Source: Paraburkholderia sp. BCC1886
GTDB taxonomy: Bacteria; Pseudomonadota; Gammaproteobacteria; Burkholderiales; Burkholderiaceae
Length of the DNA: 64,000 nucleotides
Direction of reading: 5' to 3'
Assembly (NCBI RefSeq): GCF_900996245.1
Contig: NZ_CAAJGK010000033.1
Span: forward strand, 1 to 64,000
Shown here piece after piece: positions 32,312-40,666 of this stretch. The first letter of the stretch is position 1; each line of letters starts with the position of its first letter. The position numbers and the translations under genes are program-made. Under the pieces are notes generated by a model. It ran no database searches. It was not told the origin of the DNA and worked only from the letters and a program-made list of their open reading frames with translations.

Positions 32312-33343
32312 ATGAGTACGCCAGATGAACTCCGCAAGAGCATCCAGCCCGATTCGTGGCGGCCGCTCTACGCTTTCAGAAAGCCGAGCGTCGCGCCCGG
32401 TACACCCGCGGACCGTTCGCCTGCCGTCGCGCACGACGACGCCTTCAAGCAACGCTTCGACCGGCTTCGCACGCACTTGCTTCACGGCATCAAGCAGTTC
32501 CTTCCCGATTCGGTATTCCTCTTTTTTTCGCATCGCAGAAGAGTGGGACGTTTCCCTCGTCTGCTGAAGCCTCAGACCTTCAACGAAATCATCCTCGATC
32601 GTTGTCTGCATCCGGACCCCGTGTGGACCATCCTGGCCGACAAGCTCGCAGTGCGCGACTATGTGAAAGCCCGGGTCGGCGAGCAATACCTTGTGCCGTT
32701 GATCGCGGTCCCTGAGGTGTTCACACGACAGGTCTTCGACGCGCTGCCCACCGCGTTCGTCATGAAAGCAAATCATGGTTGCGCTTTCGTGAAGGTAGTC
32801 CGGAACAAGGCCGATGAGTCTTTCGAGGAATTGAAGAAACTCGCAGATCAGTGGCTGGCAACCGACTTCTATCTCGCATCCCGCGAGCGCCACTATCGCG
32901 CGATCAAACCCCGACTGTACTTCGAGAAGCTACTGGTCGAGCAAAGCGGAAAAATTCCCGACGACTTCAAGATGAATATTTTCGGGGACGTGAATGGTGT
33001 GCCGAACATTCTGACCGGCGTGGTCTCCGACCGCTTTGGCAGCCCACGACACGATTTCTACGACACCGGCTGGAACCGGCTAAACATCGCGCTGGGCGAT
33101 TATCCGTGCAGCACGGTAGCGGCGCCGCGATTGCCCAACTGGGACGAACTCGTGCGCGTCGCCTCTCGACTGTCCGAAGGACTTGGCTACGTCCGCGTGG
33201 ATCTTTACGCCTGCGATGGCCAGATCTTTTTCGGGGAGTTGACGTTCACGCCCGGGGCGGGCGTTTCACCGTTGCCCGAGCGCTATGACCGCGAATGGGG
33301 GCGGTTGATCAGGGAAATGCCTGCCGCAACGCCAGCGGGTTGA
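32312..33343 (+). CDS. TupA-like ATP-grasp protein
   Basis: A 343-residue protein of the TupA-like ATP-grasp family (PF14305 type). Typical blocks are RFPRLLKPQTFNEIILDR near the N-terminus, LADKLAVRDYVKARVGE, FVMKANHGCAFVKVV (nucleotide lysine and glycine strand) and RVDLYACDGQIFFGELTFTPGAG, with acidic Mg ligands near the C-terminus. TupA-related enzymes attach amino acids or amines to carboxylates of cell-surface polymers. It is the first gene of a three-gene plus-strand unit with no glycosyltransferases nearby, so the acceptor is unknown. Confidence 0.82.
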   Translation: MSTPDELRKSIQPDSWRPLYAFRKPSVAPGTPADRSPAVAHDDAFKQRFDRLRTHLLHGIKQFLPDSVFLFFSHRRRVGRFPRLLKPQTFNEIILDRCLHPDPVWTILADKLAVRDYVKARVGEQYLVPLIAVPEVFTRQVFDALPTAFVMKANHGCAFVKVVRNKADESFEELKKLADQWLATDFYLASRERHYRAIKPRLYFEKLLVEQSGKIPDDFKMNIFGDVNGVPNILTGVVSDRFGSPRHDFYDTGWNRLNIALGDYPCSTVAAPRLPNWDELVRVASRLSEGLGYVRVDLYACDGQIFFGELTFTPGAGVSPLPERYDREWGRLIREMPAATPAG

Positions 33344-33519
33344 TTCGCTCGCAGGCAGTCTGACTTGAAGAAATGGTCCGGAATACCGGCTCGCGGTGAC
33401 AGCGGGCGGGACACCTCCGCGCCGTCGTTCTGTCTCGCATCCGTCACGCCACGCCCACGCGCTGCGTTGTTGCGCAAGCGACTTCACTCAATCAAATTCA
33501 GCGACTGTCGAGGTCGATT

Positions 33520-34125
33520 ATGGCTACCCGCCTTTCAGATTCTGAGCGCCTGTCGTTCGAAGAGGCCTCGCTCGAGGAGTCCTTCGCCAAGGTCATCGAA
33601 TGGATCGAGCGTTTTCTTTGCGCGCCCAATACCGAACTCGGCCGGCTGGGTGACGTCTGTCCATTCGCGAGAACGGCGATACTCAAGCGCGCCATCGCGT
33701 TCTACCGCAACCATTCCGACACGGTTGCAGGCCTCGCCGCCGACATGGAGTGGCATCTCGACGAGTTTCTCCAGGGCGGCGGCCTGCAGGATCTCTATCA
33801 CTGCCGGATCGTCGTGCCCGGCGGTATAGCTAACGCCGCGCGCGCCGTAGAAGTCGTGCAGAAGCAACTCAAGCCCGCGTTCATAGAACGTCACGTGATG
33901 ATTGGTCAGTTCTTTCCAGATTGCGAAGAACCGGGATTATGGAGCCAGACATTCCGGCCTTTGCAGGCGCCCATTCCCTTGCTGGCGATTCGCAATATGG
34001 TGCCGACCGATATCGCCTTTCTATACGGCAACGACGCCTATGTTCGCGCGTACCTGGAGAAATTCGGCAAACGCGGTAGCATTGCCCTTCAGCAATACGA
34101 GACGGCGATGGAGGCACGCTTATGA
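33520..34125 (+). CDS. conserved hypothetical protein (possibly DUF6875-like)
   Basis: A 201-residue soluble protein. The stretch GRLGDVCPFARTAILKRAIA near residue 42 and a long basic and aromatic C-terminal half (IERHVMIGQFFPDCEEPGLW, PIPLLAIRNMVPTDIAFLY) recall the DUF6875 group that occurs in biosynthetic clusters. This is a recollection of the VCPF motif, not a search. ATG 33520 follows CGAGGTCGATT. Its stop overlaps the next start (ATGA, 34122), so it is coupled to the flavodiiron-like gene. Confidence 0.72.
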   Translation: MATRLSDSERLSFEEASLEESFAKVIEWIERFLCAPNTELGRLGDVCPFARTAILKRAIAFYRNHSDTVAGLAADMEWHLDEFLQGGGLQDLYHCRIVVPGGIANAARAVEVVQKQLKPAFIERHVMIGQFFPDCEEPGLWSQTFRPLQAPIPLLAIRNMVPTDIAFLYGNDAYVRAYLEKFGKRGSIALQQYETAMEARL

Positions 34126-34847
34126 AGTCATCGAAACTGGAAACCTTTGCCGGGCAGGTTGTGCGCAACAGCATCTTTATCGACAAACTGGACTTGAGCT
34201 TTTCCCAGTTCTTTATCAAGTCACCGGCCGGCGGCGTGCTTTGCATCGAGACGGGAATGCGGGGCGACTTTCCTCTGCTGAAAGAGAACCTGCACTCAGC
34301 GAACATCGAGATCGAATCGGTGAGTCATGTCATCGTGCCTCATTTCGAGGCCGACGAAATGGGCGCATTGCCGGATTTCATCGCGCACAACAAGAACCTG
34401 ACCGCGTACGCGCACCCCATCTGCTCACATGCGCTCGCCGACGTTTTTTCCGTGAAGGCCAAGCCGCTGAAAGACGAAGTGGCCGTTACGATCGGCGGCG
34501 AGTCGATCGTGCCTATCTTCACGAAGCACGTTCACCAATGGGATTCTCTGGTCGTCTACGTGCCACGCTTCAAGGCGCTTTTCTCATCTGACATTTTCAT
34601 GCGTTACGGCGCCGTCGACGTAGACTCGGGCAACGCGTTGCAGGATATCATCGCGTCGATCGAGCATTCCGGTTATCTGCCGTCGCTCGATCACCTGTTC
34701 TCCGCTTTGAAAAAAATCAGGAAATACGATATCGACTGGATTTTTCCGATGCACGGGCCGGCCATTCAAGAGCAACCCGCGCAACTGATCGACGGTCTGA
34801 TCGAGTATTGCGCGCGCAACCGTCTCGGAGAAACGGTTGCGCTCTGA
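34122..34847 (+). CDS. flavodiiron-type metallo-beta-lactamase-fold protein
   Basis: A 241-residue protein resembling the oxygen-binding diiron domain of flavodiiron proteins, without the flavodoxin half. Metal-site candidates are His-Phe-Glu-Ala-Asp in VIVPHFEADEMGALP (HxExD), His in KHVHQWDSL, Asp in LFSSDIF and His in FPMHGPAI. The residue usually His after HxExD is Glu here. Without FMN and a reductase partner it is unlikely to reduce O2 or NO in the usual way. Coupled to the upstream gene; the role is unknown. Confidence 0.82.
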   Translation: MKSSKLETFAGQVVRNSIFIDKLDLSFSQFFIKSPAGGVLCIETGMRGDFPLLKENLHSANIEIESVSHVIVPHFEADEMGALPDFIAHNKNLTAYAHPICSHALADVFSVKAKPLKDEVAVTIGGESIVPIFTKHVHQWDSLVVYVPRFKALFSSDIFMRYGAVDVDSGNALQDIIASIEHSGYLPSLDHLFSALKKIRKYDIDWIFPMHGPAIQEQPAQLIDGLIEYCARNRLGETVAL

Positions 34848-34896
34848 ACAGTGGTGAAGCTTCCCGATGGCGGCCGCTGGCGTGCCGCTCGTCTGC

Positions 34897-35691
34897 TCAT
34901 TTTCCGTACATGTCGAAATCGAAGTACTTTGCTTCGATCTTGCGATACGTCCCGTCCTGCAGAATGCCCGCAATCGCGCCATTCAGTGCGTCGCGCAACT
35001 CCGGATTGGCTTTGCGTACGCCGGCCGCATCGCCATTGCCCATGATCTTCGGGTCGTACACGACGTCGCCGGCAAACGCGAAGTCTTTACCACGCGGTGT
35101 GGCGAGGAAACCGAGCTTGCCTTGCACCGCGTCCATCAGCACGCCGTCGATACGACCGCCGACGAGATCGGCATACGCCTGTTCATAGTCGGGATAGGAG
35201 ACGATCTGTACGCCTGCCGGCGCCCATTTCTCGTGCGCATAGGTTTCCTGCACGGTGCCTTGCTGGACCGCGATACGCTTGCCCGTAAGCTGGGCCGCGT
35301 CGGGCTGCAAGTGGGCGCTTTGCCGTGCGATCAGACGCGTCTGATTGCGATACAGCCGATCGGTGAAGTCGATCTGTTCGCGCCGCTTCGCCGTGGCCGC
35401 CATCGACGACAGAATCACGTCGAACTTGCGCGCCTGCAGCCCGGGAATGAGACCATCGAAGCTGCTCTGTACCCACACGCATCTGGCCTTCAACCGCTCG
35501 CACAACGCATTGCCAAGGTCGATGTCGAAACCCTGCGGGCTGCCGTCTTTCGCAATCGATTCGAACGGCGGATAGGTCGGATCGACGCCAACGCGAATCG
35601 TGCTCCATTCCTTGGCCACTGCGAAGTGGCTTGTCGCCATCAACGCCAGCGCGGAGGCGCAGAGAAGGGTCCTGAGGGGTGAGGTCGTCAT
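34897..35691 (-). CDS. amino-acid ABC transporter substrate-binding protein
   Basis: A 264-residue family 3 binding protein. A cleavable signal peptide ends near Ala-Val-Ala-Lys (residues about 1-26). The mature protein starts STIRVGVDPTYPPFESIAKD, then GFDIDLGNALCERLKARC, SSFDGLIPGLQARKFDVILS and RIAVQQGTVQETYA, as in the HisJ/LAO/ArgT/NocT group. It is last in the operon with an opine-oxidase-like complex, suggesting an opine or basic amino acid as ligand. No permease or ATPase genes are present here. Confidence 0.88.
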   Translation of the reverse strand: MTTSPLRTLLCASALALMATSHFAVAKEWSTIRVGVDPTYPPFESIAKDGSPQGFDIDLGNALCERLKARCVWVQSSFDGLIPGLQARKFDVILSSMAATAKRREQIDFTDRLYRNQTRLIARQSAHLQPDAAQLTGKRIAVQQGTVQETYAHEKWAPAGVQIVSYPDYEQAYADLVGGRIDGVLMDAVQGKLGFLATPRGKDFAFAGDVVYDPKIMGNGDAAGVRKANPELRDALNGAIAGILQDGTYRKIEAKYFDFDMYGK

Positions 35692-35781
35692 GGGAATTCC
35701 GTATCGGTGTAAGTAGAGTGGGTCGGGTGGTTTCAATGCCTGCCTGAATCTGGCGTCGCTCTGGCGTCGCTCAACGGTCGT

Positions 35782-37230
35782 TCAACTCGGAAACTCGCCG
35801 CGCGCAAAGTCTTCGTCGAGCGGGATCGACTCGGCAAGCTGTTCGACCGTGACCGGCTTGATCGGCGCGCGGATGCGGTAATAGCCGATTTCGTCGACAC
35901 GCCGCGACTGTACTTCTGCGATCAGTTCGCCGACGGTCGTGCCACACCACCGGCCCTGGCATGGCCCCATACCGCAGCGCGAAAACGCCTTCATCTGATT
36001 CGGACCCTGACAGCCGAGCGCCGCAATGCGTCGGATCTCGCCCGCGTCGACTTCTTCGCAGCGGCACACCGTCACGTCGTCGGCAGGTCGGCGTAGCGCG
36101 GCGGGCGGCGTATAGAGCGCATCGAGCAGCGGGCGCACGGCCAGATGACGATTCAGCGCGCGCCGCGCGTGTTGGCTCCGCGCCTCGTGTGTGCTCGCGT
36201 CGAGCGCACCCAATGCCTTCGCGATATCGAGCGCCGCCAGCGTGCCGGCATGTGCGGCGGCTTGCGCACCACCGATGCCCGCACCGTCGCCGGCAATCCA
36301 GACCTTGTCGACGCTGCTTCTACCATTGGCATCGGTATGCGGACGCCAGCATGCCGATTGCTCATCCCATTCATGTTCGCAGCCGAGCGAGCGGGGCAGT
36401 TGAGTCGAGGGAATCACGCCCTGGTGCAGCAGCACGAGCGACGTATCGAGCGAGTGAGCGGCGCCGCGGCGATCCACGAAGCTCACACGTTGCACGCGGT
36501 CGTCGCCCTCGATCGAAAGCGCGCTCGCGCCACGATGAATGGGAATGCCGGCACGTTGCACCGCGCGCATCATGCGCAAACCCTTCAGCAGATAATCGGC
36601 GCCGCGCAGTGCGGGCAAGACATGCGGCAGTGCTGCGCGCCATGCATCGCGCGGCGTAGTGTCGACAATGGCCTGCACGCTGCGCCCCGCTTTCAGCAGT
36701 TGCGACGCAAACAGCCAGAGCAGTGGCCCGCTGCCCACGAGCACGGCGTCTCGTGAGGGCGCGAGTCCCGCTGACTTGACGAGCGTCTGCGCCGCGCCCA
36801 CCCCCAGTACACCCGGCAAGGTCCAGCCGCGCACCGGCCACGGCCGTTCCTGCGCGCCGGTCGCGATCAGCACCGCGCGCGCTTCGACTTCGAGCGTGCC
36901 GGCGCCGTCCTCGGGCCGACCGCCGCGCGAGAGCATTGCGATGGCCTGCGCGCCCTCGAATGCGATCTGCCAGACGACGCAGCGCGCCAGATGCTTCGCG
37001 CCGCTCTGGTCGAAGCGCCCGATCAAACCGCGACCGGCGGCGTAGTCTTCGCCGAGTACGTTGGAGTCGGCGAGCGGCGAGTGGCTCGCATTGCGATAGA
37101 TCTGGCCGCCGGGCGTTTCGCCTTCGTCCGCGACCAGCACACTCAAACCCGCCGCGCGCGCTTCGATTGCCGCGGACATGCCCGCAGGCCCCGCGCCGAC
37201 GATCAACAGGTCGCATGTCAGTGCGCTCAT
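35782..37230 (-). CDS. FAD/NAD(P) oxidoreductase with BFD-like 2Fe-2S domain (OoxA/HcnB-like)
   Basis: A 482-residue subunit. The N-terminal FAD motif is LLIVGAGPAGMSAAIEARAAG, with the pyridine-nucleotide-disulfide-reductase fold and an internal second Rossmann region (DAVLVGSGPLLWLFASQLL). The C-terminal bacterioferredoxin-associated-type domain has Cys in VCRCEEVD, then CGMGPCQGRWCG, enough for a 2Fe-2S centre. It matches the alpha subunit of D-amino-acid/opine dehydrogenases and hydrogen cyanide synthase. It is coupled to the small ferredoxin-like subunit by an ATGA overlap. Confidence 0.9.
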   Translation of the reverse strand: MSALTCDLLIVGAGPAGMSAAIEARAAGLSVLVADEGETPGGQIYRNASHSPLADSNVLGEDYAAGRGLIGRFDQSGAKHLARCVVWQIAFEGAQAIAMLSRGGRPEDGAGTLEVEARAVLIATGAQERPWPVRGWTLPGVLGVGAAQTLVKSAGLAPSRDAVLVGSGPLLWLFASQLLKAGRSVQAIVDTTPRDAWRAALPHVLPALRGADYLLKGLRMMRAVQRAGIPIHRGASALSIEGDDRVQRVSFVDRRGAAHSLDTSLVLLHQGVIPSTQLPRSLGCEHEWDEQSACWRPHTDANGRSSVDKVWIAGDGAGIGGAQAAAHAGTLAALDIAKALGALDASTHEARSQHARRALNRHLAVRPLLDALYTPPAALRRPADDVTVCRCEEVDAGEIRRIAALGCQGPNQMKAFSRCGMGPCQGRWCGTTVGELIAEVQSRRVDEIGYYRIRAPIKPVTVEQLAESIPLDEDFARGEFPS

Positions 37231-37520
37231 GCGAGCCTCGCCTTGCCGGCCATCGAGCGCACGCGCATGCCTTCGTGGACGCGGGTCATGCACGCCTGCA
37301 CATTGGGCACATCGTCGATCTCGACGAGGCAGTCGAAGCACACGCCCATCATGCAGAACGGCCCGCGTTGGGCACCGCTCACCGGCGTCGTGCGACAGGC
37401 CAGCGCGCCGCTTGCCAGCAGCGCTGCGGCGACTGAATAATGCATCGGCACTTCATGGGCCGCGCCGTCGATATCGATGCGGACCGTGCCGCCCGGCTTC
37501 ACTGCAATGGCTTCAAACAT
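37227..37520 (-). CDS. small 2Fe-2S ferredoxin-like subunit (HcnA/OoxX-like)
   Basis: About 97 residues. It has a plant-type ferredoxin fold with Cys in GALACRTTP and CMMGVCFDCLVEI, plus a later Cys in VQACMTRV, as in the small subunits of opine oxidase and HcnA. It is expected to shuttle electrons within the three-subunit flavoenzyme. ATG 37520 overlaps the upstream gene's stop (ATGTTTGA); ATG 37529 is also in frame and adds MHT. Its stop overlaps the next gene's ATG. Confidence 0.85.
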   Translation of the reverse strand: MFEAIAVKPGGTVRIDIDGAAHEVPMHYSVAAALLASGALACRTTPVSGAQRGPFCMMGVCFDCLVEIDDVPNVQACMTRVHEGMRVRSMAGKARLA

Positions 37521-38637
37521 GGTGTGCATCGGTGGGATTGGAAAAACGCGTCGCGACGAAGGGTTGCAGGATCGCAGGCCGCGTGCCGCCGGCGATCCAT
37601 GGCGCGATCACATCCGTATGCGCCGCGGCGAGCGTCACGCCGCTGTGGCAGATCGCGAGGAAAGCGCCGGGATGGCTACGCGATTCCTCGTACACGGGTA
37701 AACCGTCTGGCGTCATGATGCGCAGCGCGCCCCATGCGCGCACGATGCGGGCATGCGCAAGCAGCGGAAACGCGGTGCGCGCGCGCCGTGCGATGTCGGC
37801 CATCACGCTGCGCGTCTGGCCGTCGTCGAACCCGACGTCTTCGGCGGAATCGCCGAGCAACACCGAGCCTTCCGGCGTCTGGCGCACGACGAGTGTCGGG
37901 TAGTCGAGAAACGGCGCGAGCCGTTCGGTCACCATGATCTGGCCGCGTAACGGCGAGATGGGAGCGTGCATGCCGACCATCGGCGCTAGCCGCGCGTTGT
38001 CGAGACCTGCCGCGAGCACGACCCGCTGCGCGACGAGCGTGCCGGTCGCCGTGATAACTTCGAAGCCGTCGTTATGGGTGCCGATCTCGCGGACTTCATT
38101 ACGAGGGAGATAGGTGCCGCCATGCTGCTGGAACGCCTGCTGCATCGCGCGCAACGTGTGAAGCGGACTCGCGTGGCCGTCGTGCGGCGAGTAAAGGCCG
38201 CCCGCCAGCGCGGCGGATGCCGAGGGAATGCGCGCTTTCAACGCGGCCGGGTCCAGGACCTCGTACGTAAGCGACGGGTCTTGCGCCCGGATCGATTCGA
38301 GCAGTTGCTGCGCCGCATCCCGTTCCTCGCGGGTCTCGCATAGCTCGATTCCACCAGGCCGTTCGAAGCCCGGATTCACACCGGTTTCGCGCTGCAATTG
38401 AGCGGCAAAGCTGCTCCAGCGCTGCGACGATTCGCGCGACCACTGCGCATACGGCAGACATCGGCCGCCTTTGCCCTGAACCCAGACGAGTCCGAAATTG
38501 CCGCGCGCGGCGCGATGCGCCCCATCCGCACCATCGCAGACGGCCACGCGCTTGCCGGCGCGCGCGAGTCCATAGGCGATCGCCATGCCGACGAGTCCCC
38601 CGCCCGCGACCACGATGTCGAAACGAGGTGCGCTCAT
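37513..38637 (-). CDS. DAO-family FAD oxidoreductase, catalytic subunit (OoxB/HcnC-like)
   Basis: A 374-residue D-amino-acid-oxidase-fold flavoprotein. The Rossmann motif is IVVAGGGLVGMAIAYGLARAG, followed by GNFGLVWVQGKGG. The C-terminal FAD-contact strand reads WGALRIMTPDGLPVYEES. It is the substrate-oxidising subunit of a three-part complex with the two genes downstream. Known complexes of this type act on opines, D-hydroxyproline or glycine (HCN). No cyanide role can be claimed; with an amino-acid binding protein in the operon, an imino-acid or opine substrate is favoured. Confidence 0.9.
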   Translation of the reverse strand: MSAPRFDIVVAGGGLVGMAIAYGLARAGKRVAVCDGADGAHRAARGNFGLVWVQGKGGRCLPYAQWSRESSQRWSSFAAQLQRETGVNPGFERPGGIELCETREERDAAQQLLESIRAQDPSLTYEVLDPAALKARIPSASAALAGGLYSPHDGHASPLHTLRAMQQAFQQHGGTYLPRNEVREIGTHNDGFEVITATGTLVAQRVVLAAGLDNARLAPMVGMHAPISPLRGQIMVTERLAPFLDYPTLVVRQTPEGSVLLGDSAEDVGFDDGQTRSVMADIARRARTAFPLLAHARIVRAWGALRIMTPDGLPVYEESRSHPGAFLAICHSGVTLAAAHTDVIAPWIAGGTRPAILQPFVATRFSNPTDAHHV

Positions 38638-38670
38638 AAGGCGGAGTCCACCTTGCCGCCGATGTTAATT

Positions 38671-38748
38671 ACCGAAAAATCGGTCGCGCGCGGCATTTTT
38701 GGCTTGAATTTGGGCATGGCCAGCAGCTTGACTGCCGAAAAATCCGGC
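38671..38748. promoter_or_regulatory. paired CCGAAAAATC repeats in LysR/flavoenzyme divergent promoter
   Basis: Two related short inverted repeats, ACCGAAAAATCGGT (38671-38684) and GCCGAAAAATCCGGC (38734-38748), share CCGAAAAATC and start 63 bases apart, close to six helical turns. They lie in the 150-base region between the flavoenzyme operon (minus) and the LysR gene (plus). Same-face spacing suits a LysR tetramer. The repeats are seen; binding is inferred. Confidence 0.55.
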
Positions 38749-38787
38749 GTCAAATGCCGATTCATGCGTCATCTATAATCCAATGTT

Positions 38788-39693
38788 ATGGATATATCTG
38801 AACTCAAAATCCGTCAGGTCGAAGCGTTTCGTGCCGTCATGCTGCGTCACACGGTGACGGGCGCGGCCGAGTCGCTGCACATTTCGCAGCCGGCCGTGAG
38901 CCGTCTGATCGCCGATCTCGAAGATCGCGTCGGCTTTGCGCTCTTCAGGCGGCAGCACGGTCGACTCGCACCGACCGCCGAAGCGGTCGTGCTGTTTGAA
39001 GAAGTGGAGCGCGCGTTCGTCGGACTCGACCGGATTGCGCAGGCCGCCCAGCAGATTCGCGCGATGCGGCGCGGCTCGCTGCGCGTGGCGGGCTCGCCGG
39101 CAGTCGCACTCGATCTCCTGCCAGCGGTCATCGCGCGTTTCGTCGAGCGCCACGCGGGGGTCGAAGTCAGTCTGCTTGCCCATAGCGCGACCACCGTGGT
39201 GGAGAAGGTCGCGTCGGGTCAGTGTCACATCGGAGTCATCGCGGAACCCATCCCGCATCCGGCCGTGAAGAGCGAGCGGCTCGCGCATGCCGACATGCGC
39301 TGCATCGTGCCGCGTGGGCACAAGCTGGCGAGGAAACCGTCGCTGCGTCCTGCCGACCTCGACGGCGAGCGTTTCATTTCGTTTCCGCAAAGCTTCGACG
39401 CGCGCAGCGCGATCGACCGGGTGTTCGTGGAGGCCGGCGTGACGCGCGATCTGCTGATCGAAGCGCAGCTTTCGCAGACCATCGTGGCGCTGGTTGCGAA
39501 TGGCGCGGGCGTCGCGCTGATCGACCCGGTGACGGCGTCCTATGCCCGTGAGCGCGTGGTGGTGAAGCCCTTCGTGCCCGCTGTCGCCGATCATTTTTAT
39601 ATCGTGACCAACGTTTCGCAGCCGCAGCCGGCCGTGTCCGAGGCTTTCTGCAAGGACATACGGAGTGCCTTTGCCAGGATCGTGACGGGGTGA
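38788..39693 (+). CDS. LysR-family regulator (OccR/NocR-like)
   Basis: A 301-residue LTTR. The DNA-binding region is VEAFRAVMLRHTVTGAAESL with HISQPAVSRLIADLEDRVGF. The effector domain includes GSLRVAGSPAVALDLLPAVI and VKPFVPAVADHFYIVTN. The opening (LKIRQVEAFRAVM) is typical of opine- and amino-acid-responsive regulators. It is divergent from the three-subunit flavoenzyme operon and is its probable activator. Confidence 0.9.
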   Translation: MDISELKIRQVEAFRAVMLRHTVTGAAESLHISQPAVSRLIADLEDRVGFALFRRQHGRLAPTAEAVVLFEEVERAFVGLDRIAQAAQQIRAMRRGSLRVAGSPAVALDLLPAVIARFVERHAGVEVSLLAHSATTVVEKVASGQCHIGVIAEPIPHPAVKSERLAHADMRCIVPRGHKLARKPSLRPADLDGERFISFPQSFDARSAIDRVFVEAGVTRDLLIEAQLSQTIVALVANGAGVALIDPVTASYARERVVVKPFVPAVADHFYIVTNVSQPQPAVSEAFCKDIRSAFARIVTG

Positions 39694-39843
39694 AGTCAGC
39701 GGCGCCCGGCAAGCGCCGGGTCGATTTTGGTGTAGAGCCTTACCATCTGTACCTGTCCGGCAGCTTCGCGTCCTGATATCGTCGCTGCCGAAAGTCACTC
39801 CCGCTCAAGCCGATCCACTTCCCGCTTCGACCAGGTACCGATC

Positions 39844-40644
39844 ATGAAACTGCCGATCTATCAGATCGACGCATTCACCGACAAAGTGTTCAGTGGCAAC
39901 TACGCCGCCGTCGTTCCGCTCGAGCGCTGGTTGCCCGATAGTCTGATGCAGTCCATCGCCGCGGAAAACAACCTCTCCGAAACGGCATTCTTCGTGGTCG
40001 CTGCCGACGGTGCGTTCGACATCCGCTGGTTCTCTCCGCTGACGGAGATCGCTTTTTGTGGGCATGCTACGCTCGCCAGCGCCCATGTGATTTTCGGGCA
40101 ACGCGAGGATCTCGACGTCATCGAGTTCGTTGCCAGGGCGGTTGGCCGGCTTGCGGTTCGACGCACGCAGGACGGTCTGATCGAGATGAGCTTTCCGCAG
40201 AGGCACTCGGAGACGCTTGTCGAAATACCGCGCAATCTGATCGACGGACTGTCGATACAGCCCGAGGCAGTGTTGATCAACCAGCAGGCGTACGTCGCCA
40301 TCTATGCGACCGAGCAGGACGTACGTGCCGTGGTACCCGATCTGGATCTGCTGGCAGCACTCGGACCGCTCGATGTCGTCGTGACCGCGCCTGGCGACGC
40401 GCACGATTTCGTGTCGCGCTATTTCTGGCCGGCTAATGGCGGAGATGAAGATCCGGTGACAGGGTCCATTCATGCGGCGTTGGCGCCACTGTGGGCGGAG
40501 CGATTGAACAAGCCGGAACTCGTGGCGATGCAGGTGTCCCGCCGCAGCGGCTTGTTGCATTGCCGGGTACAGGATGATCGGGTGTATGTCTCCGGTCAGG
40601 CCGTTCAGTATCTCGAGGGGATGATCGACGTTCCAGACGCGTGA
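39844..40644 (+). CDS. PhzF-family isomerase
   Basis: A 266-residue protein of the PhzF/diaminopimelate-epimerase fold. The N-terminus YQIDAFTDKVFSGNYAAVV is followed by ENNLSETAFFVV, which contains the catalytic Glu, and IRWFSPLTEIAFCGHATLA, the conserved GHATLA loop. The second half repeats the fold (GGDEDPVTGSIHAALAPLW). PhzF itself isomerises trans-2,3-dihydro-3-hydroxyanthranilate, but no phenazine genes are present, so this is a generic paralogue with unknown substrate. It is monocistronic. Confidence 0.9.
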   Translation: MKLPIYQIDAFTDKVFSGNYAAVVPLERWLPDSLMQSIAAENNLSETAFFVVAADGAFDIRWFSPLTEIAFCGHATLASAHVIFGQREDLDVIEFVARAVGRLAVRRTQDGLIEMSFPQRHSETLVEIPRNLIDGLSIQPEAVLINQQAYVAIYATEQDVRAVVPDLDLLAALGPLDVVVTAPGDAHDFVSRYFWPANGGDEDPVTGSIHAALAPLWAERLNKPELVAMQVSRRSGLLHCRVQDDRVYVSGQAVQYLEGMIDVPDA

Positions 40645-40666
40645 GGGCGTCAGGCATTCGAAACAC

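Noticed and set aside
37513-38637. Hydrogen cyanide synthase (hcnABC) operon
   Set aside because: The same subunit types also make opine and hydroxyproline dehydrogenases; the binding protein and OccR-like regulator favour those, and sequence by eye cannot separate them.
39844-40644. Phenazine biosynthesis gene
   Set aside because: PhzF-family protein only; no other phz genes are nearby.
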